Assembly: GCA_017507805.1 (NCBI GenBank)
Contig: JAFWAC010000025.1
Location: 62,001 to 126,000 of the forward strand
DNA: 64,000 bases
Direction of reading: 5' to 3'
Source of the DNA: Clostridia bacterium
GTDB taxonomy: Bacteria > Bacillota > Clostridia > Oscillospirales > Acutalibacteraceae
A program made the position numbers and the translations under genes. The first letter of the stretch is position 1. Each line of letters begins with the position of its first letter. Below the pieces are notes generated by a model. The model had not been told where the DNA came from. It did not search any database and was given only the letters and a program-made list of their open reading frames with translations. Of this stretch, positions 58,263 to 64,000 are shown piece by piece.

Positions 58263-59161
58263 AACTTAACGATAGAGAAACTATAATTGAGCTTACACCT
58301 TTGTGGAAAGGGGAGCGATTTCCTGACGGCAGACCCAAAGTGCCGCAAAAATACTTGGATGAAATGCAAAAAATGACACTTGAGGAGCTTTGGAAGCCGG
58401 TGTTCCTTAAGGGCTATGAATCGCAATTTGAAGGTGAGCTTAAAACCTTACACGATGATGGCAGAAAACTGATAGGACGCGCTGTAACGGCAACCTTTGT
58501 TCCAACACGCCCTGATTTGCACGATGTAATGTTTGGTGTCGGCGCCGCTGAGGGACGCAAGGGGAATTATAACCAATGGGTAATCGATTCGCTCGTTGAG
58601 GGCGATGTTGTGGTTGCTGATATGTATGATAAAATATATAAGGGTACATTTCTTGGCGGAAATTTAACCACTGCCATTAAAACCAAGACCAAGACGGGCG
58701 GCGGTGTGATTTGGGGTGGTATCCGTGATGTTGAGCAGATGAAGCTTGTGCCTGATGTGCAGGTGTATTATAGGGGTATAGACCCAACACCGATTCGCGA
58801 ATTTGTTATGAAGGATTTTAACGGTATTACCCGAATTGGGAAAGCCACGGTTTTGCCGGGTGATATAGTGTATGGAGCAGGCGGAGGGGTGCTTTTTATT
58901 CCCAGCCATTTGGTTCAAGAGGTCGTTGAAGGTGCTGCCAAAACCCATGTAAAGGATGATTTCGGTTTTGAAATGATAGCACAGAATAAGTTTACAACGG
59001 CTCAAATTGACCGAGCTACATGGACAGAGGAAATGCTTGATATGTTGCTCGATTGGATTGAAAACGACCCTCGAGGAGAGAAATACCGTGATCTTGATTG
59101 GTCAAAGGAATATGAGCTTGCAAGGAACGGTGATCCTGACGATACTCAGACAGCATTGTGA
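58259..59161 (+). CDS. RraA-like (HMG aldolase family) protein
   Basis: The 300-residue protein contains an RraA/4-hydroxy-4-methyl-2-oxoglutarate aldolase fold: VVADMYDKIYKGTFLGGNLTTAIKTKTKTGG, GVIWGGIRDVEQM with the substrate-binding Arg-Asp pair, and YGAGGGVLFIP. An N-terminal extension (ELTPLWKGERFPDGRPKVPQKYLDEM) and a C-terminal tail make it longer than the 160-220 residue core family. Aldolases of this fold split 2-keto-4-hydroxy acids with a divalent metal. Last gene in the uronate operon; as no KDG aldolase is present, it may act on a KDG-like keto acid, an inference. Confidence 0.8.
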   Translation: MKLNDRETIIELTPLWKGERFPDGRPKVPQKYLDEMQKMTLEELWKPVFLKGYESQFEGELKTLHDDGRKLIGRAVTATFVPTRPDLHDVMFGVGAAEGRKGNYNQWVIDSLVEGDVVVADMYDKIYKGTFLGGNLTTAIKTKTKTGGGVIWGGIRDVEQMKLVPDVQVYYRGIDPTPIREFVMKDFNGITRIGKATVLPGDIVYGAGGGVLFIPSHLVQEVVEGAAKTHVKDDFGFEMIAQNKFTTAQIDRATWTEEMLDMLLDWIENDPRGEKYRDLDWSKEYELARNGDPDDTQTAL

Positions 59162-59170
59162 TAATAACAG

Positions 59171-59210
59171 AAAAACACAACTACCGACAAAAAACGGTAG
59201 TTGTGTTTTT
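59171..59210. terminator. Bidirectional terminator between uronate operon and dapB
   Basis: A 16-bp perfect stem (59171-59186 with 59195-59210) with A- and T-runs lies between the convergent genes. Confidence 0.92.
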
Positions 59211-59213
59211 AGA

Positions 59214-59969
59214 TTATTCAAAGCTCATAATGCTGTTCATATCATACATACCCGGAGCTTTTCCGGATAAGAATTTTGCGGCTCTTACAGCACCAACTGC
59301 GAAAACCTCGCGTGATTGTGCCGAGTGTGAAATAGTAATAACCTCATCGTGACCGGCAAATATAACATCGTGTTCGCCAACAATGGTGCCGCCCCGTACC
59401 GAATGTATACCAATTTCACTTTTGGAGCGTTTTTGACGCTTTGAATGTCGGTCATACTCATAAATCTTGGTGTCATCAAACTCGCTGTTTACAGCATTTG
59501 CAAGCATTATAGCAGTACCAGACGGAGCATCTAACTTTTGATTGTGATGCTTTTCAATTATTTCAATGTCAAAGCCGTCTCCTAAGATAGAAGCCGCTTT
59601 TTTAGCAAGACTGCAAATAAGATTAACGCCGAGCGACATATTAAAGGAGAAAAAAATCGGAATAATTTTAGAAGCACTGTGTATTTTTGCAATCTGCTGT
59701 TCACTGTATCCTGTTGTTGCAAGAACGGCAGGTATTTTTTTTTCGCAAGCAAACTTTAATAAATCATCAAGTAAGGCAGGGTTTGAAAAATCAATAATCA
59801 CATCTGCATCTGCAGTAATGCTTGAAAAGCTGTCAAAAACAGGAAACCGTTGTCCGTTATTAAATTTGTCAACACCGGCAACGATTTGCAAATCGGCATC
59901 TTTAGAAACCGCATCTGCAACAAAAGCGCCCATTTTGCCGCCTGAGCCGCAAAGAATAACATTAATCAT
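59214..59969 (-). CDS. dapB: 4-hydroxy-tetrahydrodipicolinate reductase
   Basis: DapB reduces 4-hydroxy-tetrahydrodipicolinate with NAD(P)H in the lysine/diaminopimelate pathway. The 251-residue protein has GSGGKMGAFV (nucleotide-binding), DFSNP, the substrate motif EKHHNQKLDAPSGTA with the catalytic His pair and Lys, and GEHDVIFAGHDE. It follows dapA by 29 bp; the operon is asd-dapA-dapB on the minus strand. Confidence 0.97.
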   Translation of the reverse strand: MINVILCGSGGKMGAFVADAVSKDADLQIVAGVDKFNNGQRFPVFDSFSSITADADVIIDFSNPALLDDLLKFACEKKIPAVLATTGYSEQQIAKIHSASKIIPIFFSFNMSLGVNLICSLAKKAASILGDGFDIEIIEKHHNQKLDAPSGTAIMLANAVNSEFDDTKIYEYDRHSKRQKRSKSEIGIHSVRGGTIVGEHDVIFAGHDEVITISHSAQSREVFAVGAVRAAKFLSGKAPGMYDMNSIMSFE

Positions 59970-59998
59970 TTTTTCACATCCTAAAATGTTTTATAAGC

Positions 59999-60889
59999 TT
60001 ACAGTGAAAAACCGCACTCCCTGAGCTTCTCTTTGAGATTGGAAAGGGTAGCTTCATTCATTGGATAAAGCGGCAATCTGCAGGGACCGACATCCATTCC
60101 AACAAGGTTCATCGCTGTTTTCACAGGTACAGGATTAACATCGCTGAACAAAGCGTTTATAAGACCTGTATATTTAATTTGCATTTCGCAAGCCTTTTGA
60201 ATATTGCCGTTAAGATATTCCTCGCACATATCGTGGGTTTCCTTCGGCAATAAATTGGATAGCACAGAAATTACACCAAGACCGCCCAAAGACATAATCG
60301 GAACAATCTGGTCATCGTTTCCCGAATAAAAATCCAATTTATCACCGCATAAATAACGCGAGGTTGCAACCGATGATAAATCGCCATTAGCCTCTTTAAC
60401 AGCAACAAGCCGCTTGTGTTCAGCAAGCCTTGCGTAGGTTTCAGGCTTTATGGAAACACCCGTGCGAGAGGGAACATTATAAATAATAATCGGTTTATTA
60501 ACCCTGTCTGCAATATAGCTGTAATGAGCCACAAGACCGTCCTGAGAGGTTTTGTTGTAATATGGAGTTACCATTAAGAAGGCATCAGCACCCGCTGTCT
60601 CGGCATCCTCACAAAGCTCCACCGAATAAACGGTGTCATTACTGCCTGTGCCTGCGATAATGGGCACTCTTTTTGAAGCCGCCTTTGCAGCAACCTCAAT
60701 CACCTTTACATGCTCGTCATAACGCAGGGTTGATTTTTCGCCCGTAGTACCGCATATCACCAGCGCATCTATACCGGCAATTATCTGTTGGTCAACAAGC
60801 GATTCAAGTCTTTCAAAATTTACACTTCCGTCCTCTTTCATAGGGGTAACAAGAGCAGTAGCTGCTCCCTTGAATAAGGGTTGCTTCAT
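59999..60889 (-). CDS. dapA: 4-hydroxy-tetrahydrodipicolinate synthase
   Basis: DapA condenses pyruvate with aspartate semialdehyde. The 296-residue TIM barrel shows VICGTTGEKSTL (T/T motif), MVTPYYNKTSQDGL, IIYNVPSRTGV with the Tyr/Arg, and VAVKEANGDLSS with the Schiff-base Lys. It lies 36 bp downstream of asd. Normal length; no unusual residue. Confidence 0.97.
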   Translation of the reverse strand: MKQPLFKGAATALVTPMKEDGSVNFERLESLVDQQIIAGIDALVICGTTGEKSTLRYDEHVKVIEVAAKAASKRVPIIAGTGSNDTVYSVELCEDAETAGADAFLMVTPYYNKTSQDGLVAHYSYIADRVNKPIIIYNVPSRTGVSIKPETYARLAEHKRLVAVKEANGDLSSVATSRYLCGDKLDFYSGNDDQIVPIMSLGGLGVISVLSNLLPKETHDMCEEYLNGNIQKACEMQIKYTGLINALFSDVNPVPVKTAMNLVGMDVGPCRLPLYPMNEATLSNLKEKLRECGFSL

Positions 60890-60925
60890 AATTTATCAGC
60901 TCCTAACGGAAATATTATAAAATTT

Positions 60926-62005
60926 TTAGTCCATATATCCCTTTGCGCAAAGCAACTCGGCTAACAGCACAGCTCCGCCGGCGGCGCCTCTGAGGGTATT
61001 ATGGGAAAGGCAAACGAATTTATAGTCGTATTGACTGTCCTCGCGGAGTCTGCCCACAGATACTGCCATACCGCCCTCCAGATCGCGGCAAAGCTTTGTT
61101 TGGGGCATATTATCCTCCTCATAGTAGTGTATAAACTGCTTGGGCGCGTGGGGAAGCTCCAATTCCTGAGGCACACCTGCAAATTCAGCCCATGTATTTA
61201 AGATTTCCTCCTTAGAGGGTTTGTTCTTGAATGTAACGAAAACTGCAGCCATATGACCGTCAGAAACGGGAACGCGCAAGCATTGTGCAGTGAATTTTGG
61301 GCTTTGTGCAGGAACGATTTCGCCGTCCTTAATTTCTCCCCAAATTTTGAGGGGCTCTTTTTCGCTTTTTTCCTCCTCGCCGCCGATGTAGGGGATAACA
61401 TTGTCAATCATTTCGGGCCAACGCTCAAAGGTTTTGCCCGCACCTGAAATTGCTTGGTATGTGCAAACAAGACATTTTTCAACTCCGAATTTATCAAGAG
61501 GATAAAGGGCAGGAACATAGCTTTGAAGTGAGCAGTTTGATTTTACAGCTACAAATCCGCGCTTTGTACCAAGTCGTTTTCTTTGAGCCTCGATAATTTC
61601 GGTGTGCTGAGGATTGATTTCAGGAATAATCATAGGCACATCGGGAGTAAATCTGTGGGCGCTGTTGTTTGAAACAACAGGGCACTCGTGCTTTGCATAA
61701 GCCTCCTCAAGGGCTTTTATCTCATCCTTTTTCATATCAACGGCACAGAAAACAAAATCAACCTTTGATACAATTGCTTCAATATCAGCTACGGCATCGT
61801 AAATAACAAGGTCTTTTAAATTTTCGGGCATAGCATCCTTCATTGCCCAACGGTTTCCTACAGCCTCCTCGTAGCTTTTACCGGCACTTCTGGGACTTGC
61901 CGCAAGTGCTGTAACATTAAACCAAGGATGGTCAGCAAGCAATAAAGCAAAGCGCTGACCTACCATTCCGGTAGCACCTATTATACCTACATTATATTTT
62001 TTCAT
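60926..62005 (-). CDS. asd: Aspartate-semialdehyde dehydrogenase
   Basis: Asd reduces aspartyl phosphate to aspartate semialdehyde. The protein of about 359 residues has GATGMVGQRF (NADP-binding), KSNCSLQSYVPAL with the active-site Cys, ISGAGKTFERWPEM and the His in SDGHMAAVFV. It resembles the long archaeal/fungal-type Asd found in many Clostridia rather than the short E. coli form. The ATG at 62005 gives the normal N-terminus (MKKYNVGIIGATG); an in-frame TTG at 62011 sits closer to AAGGA and could be used instead, adding two residues. Confidence 0.95.
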   Translation of the reverse strand: MKKYNVGIIGATGMVGQRFALLLADHPWFNVTALAASPRSAGKSYEEAVGNRWAMKDAMPENLKDLVIYDAVADIEAIVSKVDFVFCAVDMKKDEIKALEEAYAKHECPVVSNNSAHRFTPDVPMIIPEINPQHTEIIEAQRKRLGTKRGFVAVKSNCSLQSYVPALYPLDKFGVEKCLVCTYQAISGAGKTFERWPEMIDNVIPYIGGEEEKSEKEPLKIWGEIKDGEIVPAQSPKFTAQCLRVPVSDGHMAAVFVTFKNKPSKEEILNTWAEFAGVPQELELPHAPKQFIHYYEEDNMPQTKLCRDLEGGMAVSVGRLREDSQYDYKFVCLSHNTLRGAAGGAVLLAELLCAKGYMD

Positions 62006-62043
62006 GTGCAATCACATTCCTTCTTTAAAAAATTTACTTGCTA

Positions 62044-62064
62044 TATATTGCAAATTGCAATATA
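62044..62064 (-). promoter_or_regulatory. Perfect palindromic operator candidate before asd
   Basis: TATATTGCAA-A-TTGCAATATA is a 21-bp palindrome with 10-bp arms around a central base. It lies in the 5' leader of asd-dapA-dapB, about 21 bp downstream of the -10 box. No lysine riboswitch (L box) is recognisable in the short leader, so this may be the control element. Confidence 0.55.
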
Positions 62065-62084
62065 ATAACTTAAGTTTATTATTA

Positions 62085-62113
62085 ATTATAACATTTGCAG
62101 TATGGTTAGTCAA
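62085..62113 (-). promoter_or_regulatory. Promoter of asd-dapA-dapB
   Basis: On the minus strand TTGACT (62108-62113) and TATAAT (62085-62090) are separated by 17 bp. Confidence 0.85.
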
Positions 62114-62163
62114 ACTATTTTATGCTGAAAATAACTATAAATTACTGAAAGATATTGGTGAAA

Positions 62164-63186
62164 ATGAAAACAAGTGATTTTTTTTATAACCTACCCGAGG
62201 AGCTTATCGCACAAACACCCCTTGAAAAAAGGGATAATTCGCGGCTTTTGATTATGGATAAGAAAAGCGGAGAATTAACACATTCTGTTTTTTCCGAGCT
62301 TGAAGGCTTTTTGAAGCCGGGCGATTGTCTTGTTATGAACAACACCCGTGTTTTACCTGCGCGCCTTTACGGGAAAAGGATTGATACCGGTGCTGTTGTA
62401 GAGTTTGTATTATTAAAGCAACGCGGCAATAATTTGTGGGAATGTCTTGCAGGTCCGGGAAAGAAAGCCAAAACAGGTTATACTTTTGAATTTTCGGACA
62501 AGCTGTCAGCGGTAGTAACCGAGGTTTTAGAGGACGGAAACCGTATTTTACAGTTCGATTGTAAGGAAAACTTTTTTGCTTGCCTTGATGAAATCGGTCA
62601 GATGCCCTTACCACCGTATATTAAAGAAAAGCTTGCGGACAAGGAACGCTATCAAACTGTTTATTCAAAGGAGCTTGGCTCCGCGGCGGCACCAACCGCC
62701 GGTCTGCATTTTACAAAGGATATGCTCGAAAATTTAAAGAATTACGGTGTTAAAATTGCTTATGTCACATTGCATGTTGGGCTTGGAACATTTCGCCCTG
62801 TCAAGGTTGATGATGTCACTCAGCACAAAATGCATTCTGAGTATTATTCAGTGACGGCGGAGGCGGCGGAAATTATCAATCAGACAAAGGCACAGGGCGG
62901 CAGAGTTATTTGTGTGGGGACTACAAGCTGCCGCACAATCGAGAGTGTTGCTCAAAAATACGGTGAAATTGTTGAGTGTCAAGGTGACACCGAAATTTTT
63001 ATTTATCCGGGCTATAAATTTAAATGTATGGATGCACTAATCACAAATTTTCATCTGCCTGAAAGTACCTTAATAATGTTGGTTTCTGCCTTTGCCGGTT
63101 TTGAAAACACAATGAACGCTTATAAAACCGCTGTTAATGAGAAATACAGATTTTTCAGCTTCGGTGACGCGATGTTGATTGTATAG
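62164..63186 (+). CDS. queA: S-adenosylmethionine:tRNA ribosyltransferase-isomerase
   Basis: QueA transfers the ribosyl part of S-adenosylmethionine to 7-aminomethyl-7-deazaguanine in tRNA to form epoxyqueuosine. The 340-residue protein shows [27 protein letters not shown], the [13 protein letters not shown] motif, [11 protein letters not shown] and [18 protein letters not shown] chose the ATG at 62164; TTG and GTG codons at 62155 and 62158 lie in frame, and the ribosome site (GGTGA) is weak. The start region is divergent from asd. tgt follows, in the usual queA-tgt order. Confidence 0.95.
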   Translation: MKTSDFFYNLPEELIAQTPLEKRDNSRLLIMDKKSGELTHSVFSELEGFLKPGDCLVMNNTRVLPARLYGKRIDTGAVVEFVLLKQRGNNLWECLAGPGKKAKTGYTFEFSDKLSAVVTEVLEDGNRILQFDCKENFFACLDEIGQMPLPPYIKEKLADKERYQTVYSKELGSAAAPTAGLHFTKDMLENLKNYGVKIAYVTLHVGLGTFRPVKVDDVTQHKMHSEYYSVTAEAAEIINQTKAQGGRVICVGTTSCRTIESVAQKYGEIVECQGDTEIFIYPGYKFKCMDALITNFHLPESTLIMLVSAFAGFENTMNAYKTAVNEKYRFFSFGDAMLIV

Positions 63187-63195
63187 GTGATTTTG

Positions 63196-63221
63196 TAGGG
63201 GACGATGCCCACATCGTCCCG
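63196..63221. repeat. Short palindrome, third copy of the 28.6-kb arm
   Basis: TAGGGGACGATGCCCACATCGTCCCG contains GGGACGATG-CCCA-CATCGTCCC, the same palindrome as both inner arms at 28638-28666 and 28690-28718. It lies between queA and tgt without a T run, so it is a scattered repeat rather than a normal terminator. Confidence 0.8.
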
Positions 63222-63267
63222 CTTATTCAATAAAAGATTTATTTAGTAAGCAGAATGGAGAAAATTT

Positions 63268-64000
63268 ATGTATAAGCTTATAAAACAAGAAAACAATGCG
63301 CGCCGCGCAGAATTTATAACAAATCGCGGAACCGTGCAAACACCTGCTTTTATGAATGTGGCAACTGCCGCCGCAATAAAGGGTGCGGTTTCCGCCGAGG
63401 ATTTAAAAACACTTGATTGTCAGGTGATGCTTTCAAACACCTACCATCTGCATGTAAGACCCGGTGACGAGCTTATCAAGGACTGCGGCGGACTGCATAA
63501 ATTCACTACATGGGACGGTCCCATACTTACCGACAGCGGCGGTTTTCAGGTTTTTTCGCTTTCCTCTTTAAGGCAGATAAAGGAGGAGGGCGTAACCTTT
63601 GCTTCCCATGTTGACGGAAAACGGATTTTCATGGGACCCGAGGAAAGTATGCAAATACAATCTAATTTGGGCTCAACAATTGCAATGGCATTCGATGAAT
63701 GTGTTGAAAACCCTGCTGAGCATTCCTATGCAAAAGCCTCCTGCGAGAGAACAACAAGATGGCTTAAAAGATGCAAGGTGAAAATGGCAGAGCTTAACTC
63801 TCTTGAAAATACGGTTAATCCCCAACAAATGCTTTTTGGAATAAACCAAGGCTGTACTTATGCGGATTTGCGAGTAGCTCATATGAAAGAAATTGCAGAG
63901 CTTGACCTTGACGGTTATGCTATCGGCGGTCTTGCGGTCGGAGAGCCGACAGAGGTTATGTATGATATAATCGATAATGTAGCTCCTGTTATGCCCAAGG
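63268..64000 (+). CDS. tgt: Queuine tRNA-ribosyltransferase, 3' end cut off
   Basis: Tgt exchanges guanine-34 for preQ1 in GUN-anticodon tRNAs. The frame is open from the ATG at 63268 (behind AATGGAG) to the window end, giving about 244 residues. It starts MYKLIKQENNARRAEF and shows FMNVATAAAIKG, the active-site LTDSGGFQVFSLS with Asp, FDECVENPAEHSYAKAS and the YAIGGLAVGEP segment. The catalytic nucleophile Asp and the C-terminal zinc site lie further on, outside the window. Confidence 0.95.
   Translation, partial: MYKLIKQENNARRAEFITNRGTVQTPAFMNVATAAAIKGAVSAEDLKTLDCQVMLSNTYHLHVRPGDELIKDCGGLHKFTTWDGPILTDSGGFQVFSLSSLRQIKEEGVTFASHVDGKRIFMGPEESMQIQSNLGSTIAMAFDECVENPAEHSYAKASCERTTRWLKRCKVKMAELNSLENTVNPQQMLFGINQGCTYADLRVAHMKEIAELDLDGYAIGGLAVGEPTEVMYDIIDNVAPVMPK

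Noticed and set aside
63187..63267. Terminator between queA and tgt
   Set aside because: The palindrome there has no T run and equals a dispersed repeat, so queA and tgt are more likely co-transcribed.

Overview
The window reads as chromosomal DNA of an anaerobic, low-to-moderate GC member of the Clostridia, probably a gut Oscillospirales/Ruminococcaceae-like bacterium. The evidence is the Gram-positive gene order rapZ-whiA and ctsR-mcsA-mcsB-clpC, a type III glutamine synthetase, a multi-subunit [FeFe]-hydrogenase of the NAD(P)-linked (Hnd/HydABC) type, sporulation-linked genes (whiA, a SpoVK-like AAA+ ATPase, a YlmC/YmxH protein), strong AGGAGG-type ribosome sites, sigma-A promoters with 17-bp spacers, and many short palindromic repeats of the kind scattered through gut Firmicutes. 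The genus cannot be named from the sequence alone. No phage, plasmid, CRISPR or classical IS transposase was found.

Layout. 1-3.6 kb: ROK glucokinase (cut by the window edge), murB, rapZ, whiA. 3.7-6.2 kb: palindromic repeat, tRNA-Leu(CAA), a membrane transglutaminase-like protein and a PrsW-type protease. 6.3-13.1 kb: clpP, a large CbbX/SpoVK-like AAA+ protein, a YbjN-like protein, a lipoprotein nuclease with a small partner, and glnN. 13.1-22.1 kb: a pectin/rhamnogalacturonan-type uronate operon on the minus strand (GH141-like beta-helix protein, frameshifted DMT transporter, kduD, kduI, TIM-barrel isomerase, and a 937-residue protein ending in a GH105 domain) with a divergent AraC regulator. 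22.2-28.5 kb: chromate-transporter pair behind a palindromic operator, a tiny Cys-rich peptide gene, then the ctsR-mcsA-mcsB-clpC stress operon. 28.5-33.0 kb: a repeat-rich accessory stretch with LMW-PTP, a DUF559 gene inside inverted palindromic repeats, a duplicated repeat carrying a PTP gene remnant, a structured leader with its own terminator in front of a zinc-ribbon membrane protein, and two orphan membrane proteins. 33.0-35.5 kb: PAP2 phosphatase and an orphan peptide-binding lipoprotein.

35.6-44.0 kb: an unbroken hydrogenase operon in which the four redox subunits (HndA, B, C, D types) are interrupted by a six-gene putative signalling block: two DRTGG-domain proteins, two GHKL ATPases, a PHP phosphoesterase and a second, sensory-type [FeFe]-hydrogenase-like protein. 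A Rex-like site lies upstream. This is the strongest candidate for an incompletely described system in the window. 44-52 kb: ordinary housekeeping and orphan envelope genes, including a YlmC/YmxH gene whose start codon lies inside a perfect 16-bp hairpin.

52.2-59.2 kb: a second uronate locus (AraC regulator, uxaC, a shortened cytoplasmic GH115-like protein, SDR-type uxuB, uxuA, and an RraA-like protein). Both uronate loci lead to 2-keto-3-deoxygluconate (KDG), but no KDG kinase or aldolase gene is present in the window. 59.2-64 kb: the lysine/diaminopimelate genes asd-dapA-dapB behind a palindromic operator, then queA and tgt (cut by the window end) for queuosine tRNA modification.
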